Positions 48,801 through 62,000 of a DNA stretch of 64,000 bases are shown piece by piece. Both the position numbers and the translations under genes were made by a program. The notes below the pieces were generated by a model. It saw only the letters and a program-made list of their open reading frames with translations, made no database searches and had not been told where the DNA came from. The stretch's first letter is position 1; each line of letters starts with the position of its first letter. Origin of the DNA: Mercurialis annua (taxonomy: Eukaryota > Streptophyta > Magnoliopsida > Malpighiales > Euphorbiaceae); contig NC_065576.1 of the NCBI RefSeq assembly GCF_937616625.2, positions 18,564,001 to 18,628,000 of the forward strand. Direction: 5' to 3'.

Positions 48801-50501
48801 TGTAAGTGTTTGGCTTATATTTCTAAAAAGGCGATTTTTTTTATTTGTTTCATAACGTTTGTAAACGTTTGGCTTAAATCGCTAAAAAGGTGAAGCGTTT
48901 GGATTTGTTTTGTAATGTTTGTAAACGTTTAGCTTAAATCTCAAAAAAAGTTGAAACTTTTGGATTAGTTCCGTAACGTTTGTAAACGTTTAGCTTAAAT
49001 TGTTAAAAGGTAAAACACTTGGTTTTGTTTCGTAACATTTGTAAAGGTTTGGCTTAAATCGCTAAAAAGGGGAAACGTTTGGTTTTGTTTCGTAATTTTT
49101 GTAAACGTTTCGCTTAAATCGCTAAAAAGGTGAAAAGTTTGGATTTGTTTCTTAACGTTTGTAAACGTTTGGCTTAAATTGCTAACGCTTGGATTTGTTT
49201 CGTAACGTTTGTAAATGTTTGGCTTAAATTGCTAAAAAGGTTAAACGCTTGGATTTGTTTTGTAACTTTTGTAAACATTTGGCTTAAATTGCTAAAAAGG
49301 ATAAACATTTGGATTTGTTTCATAGCCTTTGTAAACGTTTGGCTTAAATCGCTAAAAAGGTGAAACGTTTAGATTTTTTTCGTAACGTTTATAATCATTT
49401 GCCTTAATTTGCTAAAAAGGTGAAACTCTTGGATTTTTTTCGTAATGTTTGTAAATGTTTCGCTTACATCGCTAAAAAGGTGAGACGTTTGGATTTGTTT
49501 CGTAACGTGTTAAACGTTTGGTTTTGATTCGTAACTTTTGTAAACGTTTGGCTTAAATCGCTAAATACATGAAATGTTTGGATTTGTTTCGTAATGTTTG
49601 TAAACGTTTGGCTTAAATTGCTAAAAAGATGAAACACTTGGATTTGTTTCGTAACGTTTATAAACGTTTGCCTTAAATTGCTAAAAAGGTGAAACGCTTG
49701 GATTTGTTTCATAACATTTGTAAACGTTTGGCTTAAATTGCTATAAAGGTGAAACGCTTGGTTTTGTTTCATAATGTTTTTAAACGTTTGGCTTAAATCG
49801 CTAAAAATGTGAAACGTTTGGATTTGTTTCGTAACATTTTAAACGTTTGGTTTTGTTTCGTAACATTTGTAAACGTTTGGCTTAAAACGCTAAAAAGATA
49901 AAACGTTTGGATTTTTTCATAACGTTTGTAAACATTTGGCTTAAATCGCTAAAAAAGTAAAATGTTTGGATTTGTTTCGAAATATTTGTAAACATTTGGC
50001 TTAAATAGCTAAAAAGGTGAAATTTTTGGATTTGTTTCATAACGTTTGTAAACGTTTGGCTTAAATTGCTAAATAGGAGAAACATTTGGATTTGTTTCGA
50101 ATCGTTTGTAAACGTTTGGCTTAAATCGCTAAAAAGGTGAAACGTTTGGATTTGTTTCGTAACTTTTGTAAACTTTTGGCTTAAATTGATAAAAAGGTGA
50201 AACGCTTTGATTTGTTTCGTAACGTTTGTATACGTTTGGCTTAAATTACTAAAAACGAGAAACGCTTGTATTTGTTTCGTAACGTTTGTAAACGTTTGGC
50301 TTAAACTGCTAAAAAGGTGAAACGTTTGGATTTGTTTCGTAGCGTTTATAAATGTTGGGCTTAAATCGCTACAAAGGTGAAACGTTTGAATTTGTTTCCT
50401 ACTATATGTAAACGTTTTGCTTAAATCGCTAAAAAGGTGAAACGTTTAGATTTGTTTCGTATTTTTTTTGTAAACGTTTGGCTTAAATTTATAAAAATGT
50501 G
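45877..50501. repeat. Higher-order repeat copy 3 (4625 bp)
   Basis: Markers at 45877 and 47761. It is 46 bp shorter than copy 2; a clean 45-bp deletion at 47130/47131 (TGTAAACGTT joined to ACGTTTGTAAAC) explains nearly all of it. The junction lies at an ACGTT repeat. Confidence 0.85.
47124..47136. other. 45-bp intra-monomer deletion junction private to copy 3
   Basis: AAACGTT is followed directly by ACGTTTGTAAAC, whereas copy 2 (42440-42515) has 45 extra bases between them. This is consistent with slippage between the short ACGTTT repeats of adjacent half-monomers. Confidence 0.75.
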
Positions 50502-53500
50502 GAAACGCTTGGGTTTGTTTCGTAACGTTTGTAAACATTTGGCTTAAATTACTAAAAAGGTGAAACGCTTGGTTTTGTTTCGTAACGTTTGCAAACGTTT
50601 GGCTTAAATTGCTAAAAATGGGAAACATTTGGATATGTTTCGTAACGTTTGTCTTCAATCGCTAAAAAGGTGAAACGTTTGGATATGTTTCGTAACATTT
50701 GTAAACATTTGGCTTAAATCGTTAAAAAGGTGAAACATTTGGATTTGTTTCGTAACGTTTTAAACGTTTGGCTTAAATTGCTAAAATGGGGAAACTTTTG
50801 AATTTGTTTCGTAACGTTTGTAAACGTTTGACTAAATTCGCTAAAAAGGTGAAACGTTTGGTTTTGTTTCGTAATTTTTTAAATGTTTGGTTTAAATCGC
50901 TAAAAAGGTAAAACGTTTGGATTTGTTTCGTAACGTTTTAAACAATTGGCTTAAATTGCTAAAATGGGGAAACATTTGAATTTGTTTCGTAATGTTTGTA
51001 AACGTTTGGCTAAAATCGCTAAAAAGGGGAAACGTTTGGTTTTGTTTCGTAATTTTTGTAAACGTTTCGCTTAAATCGCTAAAAAGTGAAAAGTTTGGAT
51101 TTGTTTCTTAATGTTTGTAAACGTTTGGCTTAAATTGCTAACGGTTGGATTTGTTTCGTAACGTTTGTAAACGTTTGGCTTAAATTGCTAAAAAGGTGAA
51201 ACCCTTGGATTTGTTTCGTAACTTTTGTAAACGTTTGGCTTAAATTGCGAAAAAGGAGAAACATTTGGATTTGTTTCATAGCCTTTGTAAACGTTTGGCT
51301 TAAATCACTAAAAAGGTGAAACGTTTGGATTTTTTTCGTAACGTTTGTAAACATTTGCCTTAATTTGCTAAAAAGGTGAAACTCTTGGATTTTTTTCGTA
51401 ATGTTTGTAAATGTTTGGCTTACATCGCTAAAAAGGTGAGACGTTTGGATTTGTTTCGTAACGTTTGTAAACGTTTGGCTTAAATCGCTAAAAAGGTGAG
51501 AAGTTTGGATTTGTTTCGTAGCGTTTGTAGACGTTTGGCTTAAATTGCCAAAACGGTGAAAAGTGTGGATTTTTTTCGTACCATTTGTAAACGTTTGGCT
51601 TAAATCGCTAAAAAGGGGAAATGTTTGGATTTGTTTCGTAACGTTTGTAAACGTTTGGCTTAAATTGCTAAAAAGGTGAAATGCTTGGATTTATTTTGTA
51701 ACGCTTGTAATAGTTTGGCTTAAATTGCTAAAAAGGTGAAACGCTTGGATTTGTTTCGTTACGTTTGTAAACGTTTGGTTTAAATTGCTTAAAAGGTGAA
51801 ACGCTTGGTTTTTGTTTTAACGTTTGGCATAAATTGCTAAAAAAGCCAAACGTTTGGATTTGTTTCGAAACGTTTTAAACGTTTTGTTTTGTTTCGTAAC
51901 TTTTGTAAATGTTTGGCTTGAATCACTAAAAATGTGAAACGTCTGGATTTGTTTCGTAACGATATAAACGTTTGGTTTTGTTTCGTAACGTTTGTAAACG
52001 TTTGGCTTAAATCTCTAAATGGGGAAACGTTTGGATTTGTTTCATAACGTTCGGAAATGTTTGGCTTAAATTGCTAAAAAGGCGAATCGTTCGGATTTTT
52101 TTCGTAACGTTAGTAAACGTTTGACTTAAATCGCTAAAAAGGTGAAACGTTTGGATTTGTTTCGTAAAGTTTGTAAATATTTTGCTTAAATCGCTAAAAT
52201 GGTGAAACATTTGGATTTGTTTTGTAACGTTTGTAAACGTTTGGCTTAATTTGCTAAATAGGGGAAACGTTTGGATTTGTTTCGTAATGTTTGGCTTAAA
52301 TCGATAAAAAGGTGAAACGTTTGGATTTGTTACGTAACTTTTGTAAACGTTTGGCTTATATTGTTAAAAAGGTGAAACGTTTGGATTTCTTTCGTAACGG
52401 TTGTAAACGTTTGGCTTAAATTGCTAAAAAGGTGAAACTCTTGGATTTTTTTCGTAACATTTGTAAACGTTTGGCTTAAATCGCTAAAAAGGTGAAGCTT
52501 TTGGATATGTTTCCTAACATTTGTAAACGTTTGGGTTAAATCACTAAAAAGGTGAAACGTTTGGGTTTGTTTCGTAACGTTTGTAAACGTTAGGCATAAA
52601 TCGCTAAAAAGGGGAAACGTTTGGATTTGTTTCGTAACGTTTAAACATTTTGCTTAAATCGCTAAAAAGGGGAAACGTTTGGATTTGTTTTGAAATTTTT
52701 GTAAACATTCGGCTTAAATCGCTAAAAAGGTGAAACATTTGGATTTGTTTCGTAATGTTTGTAAACATTCGGCTTAAATCGCTAAAAAGGTGAAACGTTA
52801 GGATTTGTTTCGTAACGTTTTTAAATGTTTGGCTTAATTTGCTAAAAAGGTGAAACGCTTGGATTTGTTTTGTAACTTTTGTAAACGTTTGGCTGAAATT
52901 CCTAAAAATGTTAAACGCTTGGATTTGTTTCATAACGTTTGTAAACGTTTGGCTTAAATTGCTAAAAAGGTGAAACACTTGGATTTGTTTTGTAAAGTTT
53001 GTAAGTGTTTGGCTTAAATTTCTAAAAAGGCGATTTTTTTTATTTGTTTCATAACGTTTGTAAACGTTTGGCTTAAATCGCTAAAATGGGGAAGCGTTTG
53101 GATTTGTTTTGTAATGTTTGTAAACGTTTAGCTTAAATCTCAAAAAAAGTTGAAACTTTTGGATTAGTTCCGTAACGTTTGTAAACGTTTGGCTTAAATT
53201 GTTAAAAAGTAAAACGCTTGGTTTTGTTTCGTAACATTTGTAAAGGTTTGGCTTAAATCGCTAAAAAGGGGAAACGTTTGGTTTTGTTTCGTAATTTTTG
53301 AAAACGTTTCGCTTAAATCGCTAAAAAGGTGAAAAGTTTGGATTTGTTTCTTAACGTTTGTAAACGTTCGGCTTAAATTGCTAACGCTTGGATTTGTTTC
53401 GTAACGTTTGTAAATGTTTGGCTTAAATTGCTAAAAAGGTTAAACGCTTGGATTTGTTTTGTAACTTTTGTAAACATTTGGCTTAAATTGCTAAAAAGGA

Positions 53501-54699
53501 TAAACATTTGGATTTGTTTCATAGCCTTTGTAAACGTTTGGCTTAAATCGCTAAAAAGGTGAAACGTTTGGATTTTTTTCGTAACGTTTATAAACATTGC
53601 CTTAATTTGCTAAAAAGGTGAAACTCTTGGATTTTTTTTCGTAATGTTTGTAAACGTTTGGCTTACATCGCTAAAAAGGGGAGACGTTTAGATTTGTTTC
53701 GTAACGTGTTAAACGTTTGGTTTTGATTCGTAACTTTTGTAAACGTTTGGCTTAAATCGCTAAATACGTGAAATGTTTGGATTTGTTTCGTAATGTTTGT
53801 AAACGTTTGGCTTAAATTGCTAAAAAGATGAAACACTTGGATTTGTTTCGTAACGTTTATAAACGTTTGGCTTAAATTGCTAAAAAGGTGAAACGCTTGG
53901 ATTTGTTTCATAACATTTGTAAACGTTTGGCTTAAATTGCTATAAAGGTGAAACGCTTGGTTTTGTTTCATAATGTTTTTAAACGTTTGGCTTAAATCGC
54001 TAAAAATGTGAAACGTTTGGATTTGTTTCGTAACATTTTAAACGTTTGGTTTTGTTTCGTAACATTTGTAAACGTTTGGCTTAAAACGCTAAAAAGGTAA
54101 AATGTTTGGATTGTTTTCATAAAGTTTGTAAACATTTGGCTTAAATCGCTAAAAAAGTAAAATGTTTGGATTTGTTTCGAAACATTTGTAAACATTTGGC
54201 TTAAATCGCTAAAAAGGTGAAATTTTTGGATTTGTTTCATAACTTTTGTAAACGTTTGGCTTAAATTGCTAAATAGGAGAAACATTTCGATTTGTTTCGA
54301 ATCGTTTGTAAACGTTTGGCTTAAATCGCTAAAAAGGAGAAACGTTTGGATTTGTTTCGTAACTTTTGTAAACTTTTGGCTTAAATTGATAAAAAGGTGA
54401 AATGCTTTGATTTGTTTCGTAACGTTTGTATACGTTTGGCTTAAATTACTAAAAAGGAGAAACGCTTGTATTTGTTTCGTAACGTTTGTAAACGTTTGGC
54501 TTAAACTGCTAAAAAGGTGAAACGTTTGGATTTGTTTCGTAGAGTTTATAAATGTTAGGCTTAAATCGCTACAAAGGTAAAACGTTTGAATTTGTTTCGT
54601 ACTATTTGTAAACGTTTTGCTTAAATCGCTAAAAAGGTGAATTGTTTAGATTTGTTTCGTATTTTTTGTAAACGTTTGGCTTAAATTTCTAAAAAGGTG
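50502..54699. repeat. Higher-order repeat copy 4 (4198 bp)
   Basis: Markers at 50502 and 51960. The stretch 51130-51838 matches 55328-56036 of copy 5 but is absent from copies 1 to 3. At about 51840 it jumps (GCTAAAAAAGCCAAACG) to sequence that in copy 5 lies near 57.5 kb, so about 1.47 kb present in copy 5 is missing here. Confidence 0.82.
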
Positions 54700-57600
54700 G
54701 AAACGCTTGGGTTTGTTTCGTAACGTTTGTAAACATTTGGCTTAAATTACTAAAAAGGTGAAACGCTTGGTTTTGTTTCGTAACGTTTGCAAACGTTTGG
54801 CTTAAATTGCTAAAAATGGGAAACATTTGGATATGTTTCGTAACGTTTGTCTTCAATCGCTAAAAAGGTGAAACGTTTTGATATGTTTCGTAACATTTGT
54901 AAACATTTGGCTTAAATCGTTAAAAAGGTGAAACGTTTGGATTTGTTTCGTAACGTTTTAAACGTTTGGCTTAAATTGCTAAAATGGGGAAACGTTTGAA
55001 TTTGTTTCGTAACGTTTGTAAACGTTTGACTAAATTCGCTAAAAAGGTGAAACGTTTGGTTTTGTTTCGTAATTTTTTAAATGTTTGGTTTAAATCGCTA
55101 AAAAAGTAAAACGTTTGGATTTGTTTCGTAACATTTTAAACAATTGGCTTAAATCGCTAAAATGGGGAAACATTTGAATTTGTTTCGTAATGTTTGTAAA
55201 CGTTTGGCTAAAATCGCTAAAAAGGTGAAACGTTTGGTTTTGTTTCGTAATTTTTGTAAACGTTTCGCTTAAATCGCTAAAAAGTGAAAAGTTTGGATTT
55301 GTTTCTTAATGTTTGTAAACGTTTGGCTTAAATTGATAACGGTTGGATTTGTTTCGTAACGTTTGTAAACGTTTGGCTTAAATTGCTAAAAAGGTGAAAC
55401 GCTTGGATTTGTTTCGTAACTTTTGTAAACGTTTGGCTTAAATTGCGAAAAAGGAGAAACATTTGGATTTGTTTCATAGCCTTTGTAAACGTTTGGCTTA
55501 AATCACTAAAAAGGTGAAACGTTTGGATTTTTTTCGTAACGTTTGTAAACATTTGCCTTAATTTGCTAAAAAGGTGAAACTCTTGGATTTTTTTCGTAAT
55601 GTTTGTAAACGTTTGGCTTACATCGCTAAAAAGGTGAGACGTTTGGATTTGTTTCGTAACGTTTGTAAACGTTTGGCTTAAATCGCTAAAAAGGTGAGAA
55701 GTTTGGATTTGTTTCGTAGCGTTTGTAGACGTTTGGCTTAAATTGCCAAAACGGTGAAACGTGTGGATTTTTTTCGTACCATTTGTAAACGTTTGGCTTA
55801 AATCGCTAAAAAGGGGAAATGTTTGGATTTGTTTCGTAACGTTTGTAAACGTTTGGCTTAAATTGCTAAAAAGGTGAAATGCTTGGATTTATTTTGTAAC
55901 GCTTGTAATAGTTTGGCTTAAATTGCTAAAAAGGTGAAACGCTTGGATTTGTTTCGTTACGTTTGTAAACGTTTGGTTTAAATTGCTTAAAAGGTGAAAC
56001 GCTTGGTTTTTGTTTTAACGTTTGGCATAAATTGCTAAAAATGTGAAACCTTTGGATTTGTTTCGTAACGTTCGTAATGATTTGGCTTCAATTACTAAAA
56101 AGGGGAAACGTTTGGATTTGTTTCGTAACATTTGTAAACGTTTGGCATAAATCGCTAAAAAGGGGAAACGTTTGGATTTGTTTCGTAACGTTTTAACCAT
56201 TTGGCTTAAATCGCTAAAAAGGGGAAACATTTGGATTTGTTTCGTAACTTTTTGTAAACGTTTGGCTTAAATCGCTAAAAAGGTGAAACGTTTGGATTTG
56301 TTTCGTAATATTTGTAAACAATTGGCTTAAATCGTTAAAAAGGTGAAACGTTAGGATTTGTTTCGTAACGTTTGTAAATGTTTGGCTTAAATTGCTAAAA
56401 AGGTGAAACGCTTGGATTTGTTTTGCAACTTTTGTAAACGTTTGGCTTAAATTCCTAAAAAAGTTAAACGCTTGGATATGTTTCGTAACGTTTGTAAACG
56501 TTTGGCTTAAATTGATAAAAAGGTGAAACGCTTGTTTTGTTTTGTAAAGTTTGTAAGCCTTTGGCTTAAATTTCTAAAAAGACAAAAAATTTGGATTTGT
56601 TTCGTAACGTTTGTAACCGTTTGGTTTAAATCGCTAAAAAGGTGAATCGTTTGGATTTGTTTCGTAACGTTTGTAAACGTTTGGCTTAAATCTTAAAAAA
56701 GGTGAAACGTTTGGATTTGTTCCATAACGTTTGTAAACGTTTGGCTTAAATTGCTAAAAAGGTAAAATGCTTGGTTTTTTTTCGTAACATTGGTAAAGGT
56801 TTGGCTGAAATCGCTAAAAATGTGAAACGTTTGGATTAGTTTCGTAACGTTTTAAACGTTTGGTTTTGTTTCGTAGCTTTTGTAAACGTTTGGCTTAAAT
56901 CGCTAAAAAGGTGAAACGTTTGGATTTGTTTCGTAACGTTTGTAAACGTTAGGCTTAAATTGCTAAAAAGGAGAAATGTTTGGATTTGTTTCGTAACGTT
57001 TGTAAACTTTTGGCTTAAATCACTAAAAAGGTTCAATGTTTGGATTTGTTTTGTAACGTTTGTAAACGTTTGGCTTAAATCGCTAAAAAGGTAAAACGTT
57101 TGGATTTGTTTCGTAACGTTTGTAAATGTTTGGCTTAAATCGCTAAAAAGGTGAAACGTTTGGATTTGTTTTGTAACGTTTGTAAACGTTTGGCTTAAAT
57201 CGCTGAAAATGTGAAACGTTTGGATTTGTTTTGTAACGTTTGTAAACGTTTAACTTAAATTGCTAAAAAGGTGAAACGCTTGGATTTGTTTTGTAACGTT
57301 TGTAAAGGTTTGGCATAAATTACTAAAAAGGTTAAACGTTTGGATTTGTTTCAGAACGTTTGTATACATTTGGCTTAAATTTCTAATAAGGTGAAACGAT
57401 TGGATTTGTTTCGTAACGTTTGTAAACGTTTGGCTTAAATTGCTTAAAAGGTGAAACGCTTGGCTTAGTTTCGTAACATTTGTAAAGGTTTGGCTTAAAT
57501 CGCTAAAAATGTGAAACGTTTGGATTTGTTTCGAAACGTTTTAAACGTTTGGTTTTGTTTCGTAACATTTGTAAATGTTTGGCTTGAATCACTAAAAATG

Positions 57601-59040
57601 TGATACGTCTGGATTTGTTTCGTAACGATATAAACGTTTGGTTTTGTTTCGTAACGTTTGTAAACGTTTGGCTTAAATCGTTAAATGGGGAAACGTTTGG
57701 ATTTGTTTCGTAACGTTTGAAAACATTTGGCTTAAATTGCTAAAAAGGCGAATCGTTTGGATTTGTTTCGTAACATTTGTAAACGTTTGGCTTAAATCGC
57801 TAAAAAGGTGAAACGTTTGGATTTGTTTCGTAAAGTTTGTAAATGTTTTGCTTAAATCGCTAAAATGGTGAAACATTTGGATTTGTTTTGCAACGTTTGT
57901 AAACGTTTGGCTTAATTTGCTAAAAAGGTGAAACGTTTGGATTTGTTTCGTAACGTTTGGCTTAAATCGCTAAAAAGGTGAAACGTTTGGATTTGTTTTG
58001 TGACATTTGTAACCGTTTGGCTTAATATGCTAAAAAGGTGAAACGTTTGGATTTGTTTCGTAATGTTTGGCTTAAATCGATAAAAAGGTGAAACGTTTGG
58101 ATTTTGTTACGTAACTTTTGTAAACGTTTGCCTTATATTGTTAAAAAGGTGAAACATTTGGATTTCTTTCGTAACAGTTGTAAACGTTTGGCTTAAATTG
58201 CTAAAAAGGTGAAACTCTTGGATTTGTTTCGTAACATTTGTAAACGTTTGGCTTAAATCGCTAAAAAGGTGAAGCTTTTGGATATGTTTCCTAACATTTA
58301 TAAACGTTTGGGTTAAATCACTAAAAAGGTGAAACATTTGGGTTTGTTTCGTAACATTTGTAAACGTTTGGCATAAATCGCTAAAAAGGGGAAACGTTTG
58401 GATTTGTTTCGTAACGTTTTAAACGTTTTGCTTAAATCGCTAAAAAGGGGAAACGTTTGGATTTGTTTTGAACTTTTTGTAAACATTCGGCTTAAATCGC
58501 TAAAAAGGTGAAACGTTTGGATTTGTTTCGTAATTTTTGTAAACATTCGGCTTAAATCGCTAAAAAGGTGAAACATTAGGATTTGTTTCGTAACGTTTTT
58601 AAATGTTTGGCTTAAATTGCTAAAAAGGTGAAACGCTTAGATTTGTTTTGTAACTTTTGTAAACGTTTGGCTGAAATTCCTAAAAATGTTAAACGCTTGG
58701 ATTTTGTTTTGTAACGTTTGTAAACGTTTGGCTTAAATTGCTAAAAAGGTGAAACACTTGGATTTGTTTTGTAAAGTTTGTAAGTGTTTGGCTTAAATTT
58801 CTAAAAAGGCGAATTTTTTTGATTTGTTTCATAACGTTTGTAAACGTTTGGCTTAAATCGCTAAAAAGGTGAAGCGTTTTGATTTGTTTCGTAATGTTTG
58901 TAAACGTTTAGCTTAAATCTTAAAAAAGTTGAAACTTTTGGATTAGTTCCGTAACGTTTGTAAACGTTTGGCTTAAATTGCTAAAAAGGTAAAACGCTTG
59001 GTTTTGTTTCGTAACATTTGTAAAGGTTTGGCTTAAATCG
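54700..59040. repeat. Higher-order repeat copy 5 (last recognisable copy)
   Basis: Markers at 54700 and 57626. The marker-to-marker distance (2926) is the longest of all copies and contains both the block typical of copy 4 and the block typical of copies 1 to 3. It can be followed past the GAAACTTTTGGATTAGTTCC landmark at 58931 and then fades. The end given is approximate. Confidence 0.75.
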
Positions 59041-62000
59041 CTAAAAATGTGAAACGTTTCGATTTGTTTTTTAATGTTTTAAACGTTTAGTTTTGTTTCG
59101 TAACTTTTGTAAACGTTTGGCTTAAATCGCTAGAAAGGTGAAACCTTTGGATTTGTTTTGTAACGTTTGTAAACGTTTGGCTTAAATTGCTAAAAAGGTT
59201 CAATATTTGGATTAGTTTCGTAACGTTTATAAACTTTTGGCTTAAATCAATAAAAAGGTTCAATGTTTGGATTTGTTTTGTAACATTTGTAAACGTTAGG
59301 CTTAAATGGCTAAAAAGGTAAAACGTGTGGATTTATTTCGTAACATTTGTAAATGTTTGGCTTAAATCGCTAAAAAGGTGAAATGTCTGGATTTGTTTTG
59401 TAACGTTTGTAAACGTTTGGCTTAAATCGCTTAAAAGGGGAAACGTTTGGATTTGTTTCATAACGTTTGTAAACGTTTGGCTTAAATTGCTAAAAAGGTG
59501 AAACGCTTGGATTTGTTTTGTAACGTTTGTAAACATTTGGATTAAATTATTAAAAAGTTGAAACGCTGGGATTAGTTTGGAATGTTTGTAAACATTTGGC
59601 TTAAATTGATAAAAAGGTGAAACCCTTTGATTAGTTTCGTAACGTTTGTAAACGTTTGATTTAAATTGCTTAATAGGTGAAACACTTGGTTTAGTTTCGT
59701 AACGTTTGTAAAGGTTTGGCTTAAATCGCTAAAAATGTGAAACGTGTGGATTTGTTTCGTAACGTTTTAAACGTTTTGTTTTGTTTCATAACATTTGTAA
59801 ACGTTTGGCTTAGATCGCTAATAATGTGAAACGTGTGGATTTGTTTCGTAACGTTTTACACGTTCGGTTTTGTTTCGTAACGTTTGTAAACGTTTGGCTT
59901 AAATCGCTAAAAGGGGAAACGTTTGGATTTGTTTCTTAACGTTTGCAAACGTTTGGCTTCAATTGCTAAAAGGCGAATTGTTTGGATTTGTTTCGCAACG
60001 TTTGCAAATGTTTGGCTTAAATCGCTAAAAAGGTGAAACGTTTGAATTTGATTCGTAAAGTTTGTAAACGTTTTGCTTAAATCGCTAAAAAGGTGAAACG
60101 TTGGGATTTGTTTTGTAACGTTTGTAACGTTTGGCTTAATTCGCTGAAAAGGTGAAACGTTTGGATTTGTTTCGTAACGTTTGGCTTAAATTGCTAAAAA
60201 GGTGAAATGTTTGGATTTGTTTCGTAACGTTTATAAACGTTTGGCTTAAATTGTTTAAAAGGTGAAACGGTTGGATTTGTTTCGTAATGTTTGTAAACAT
60301 TTGGCTTAAATTGCTAAAAAAGTAAAACTCTTGAATTTGTTTCGTAACTTTTGTAAGCGTTTGGCTTAAATCGCTAAAAAGGTGAAATTTTTGGATTTGT
60401 TTCCTAACGTTTGTAAACGTTTGGATTTCTTTTGTAATATTTGTAAACGTTTGGCTTAATTTGCTAAAAAGGTGAAACGTTTGGATTTGTTTCGTAATAT
60501 TTGGCTTAAATCGATAAAAAGGTGAAACGTTTGGATTTGTTGCGTAACGTTTGTAAACGTTTGGCTTAAATTGTTAAAAAGGTGAAGCGTTTGGATTTGT
60601 TTAGTAACGGTTGAAAATGTTTGGCTTAAATTGCTAAAAAGGTGAAACTCTTGGATTTGTTTCGTAACCTTTGTAAACGTTTGGCTTAAATCGCTAAAAA
60701 GGTGAAACTTTTGGATTTGCTGCCTAACGTTTGTAAACGTTTGGTTTAAATCACTAAAAAGGTGAAACGTTTGGGTTTGTTTCGTAACGTTTGTAAACGT
60801 TTGGCTTCAATCGCTAAAAAGGCGAAACGTTTGGCATAAATTGCTAAAAAGGTGAAATGTTTGGATTTGTTTCGTAACGTTTTAAACGTTTGCTTTAAAT
60901 TTCTAAAATGGGGAAACGTTTGGATTTGTTTCGTAACGTTTTTTAAACGTTTGGCATAAATTACTAAAAAGGTAAAATGTTTGGTTTTGTTTTGTAACGT
61001 TTGTAAACGTTCGGCTTAAATCGCTAAAAAGGTGAAACGTTTGGATTTCTTTCGTAATGATTGTAAACGTTTGGCTTACATTGCTTAAAAGGTGAAACGC
61101 TTGGATTTGTTTCGTAACGTTTGGCTTAAATTACTAAAAAGGTGAAACGCTTGGATTTGTTTCGGACCGTTTGTAAACATTTGGCCTAAATTGCTAAAAA
61201 GGTGAAACACTTAGATTTATTTCGTAACGTTGGTAAACGTTTGGCTTAAATTGCTAAAAAGGTGAAATGCTTGGTTTGGTTTCGTAACGTTTGTAAACGT
61301 TTGGCTTAAATTTCTAAAAATGTGAAACATTTGGATTTGTTTCATAACGTTTTAAACGTTTGATTTTGTTTCGTAACGTTTGTATACGTTTGGCTTAAAT
61401 CGCTAAAAAGGTGAAACGTTTAGATTTGTTTCGTAACGTTTGTAAACGTTTGGCTTAAATCGCAGTAAAGGCGAAACGTTTGGATTTGTTTCATAACGTT
61501 TGTAAACGTTTGGTTTAAATTGCTAAAAAGGTGAAACGTTTGCATTTGTTTCGTAACATTTGTAAATGTTTGGGTTAAATTGCTAAAAAGGTGAAACGCT
61601 TTGATTTGTTTCATAACGTTTGTAAACGTTTGACTTAAATCGCTAAGAAGGAGAAACGCTTGGATTTGTTTCGTAACGTTTGTAAAATTTTGGGTTAAAT
61701 TGCTAAATAATTGATACTCTTGGATTTGTTTTGTAACGTTTGAAAACGTTTGGCTTAAATTGCTAAAAAGGTGAAACGCTTGAATTTGTTTCCTAACGTT
61801 TGTAATCGTTTGGCTCAAATTGCTAAAAAGGTGAAACGCTTGGATTTGTTTCGTAACGTTTGTAAATGTTCGGTTTAAATCGCTAAAGATGTGAAACATT
61901 TGGATTTGTTTCGTAACCTTTGTAAATGTTTGGCTTAAATCGCTAAAAAGGTGAAACGTTTGGATTTGTTTCGTAACATTTGTAAACGTTTGGCTTAAAT

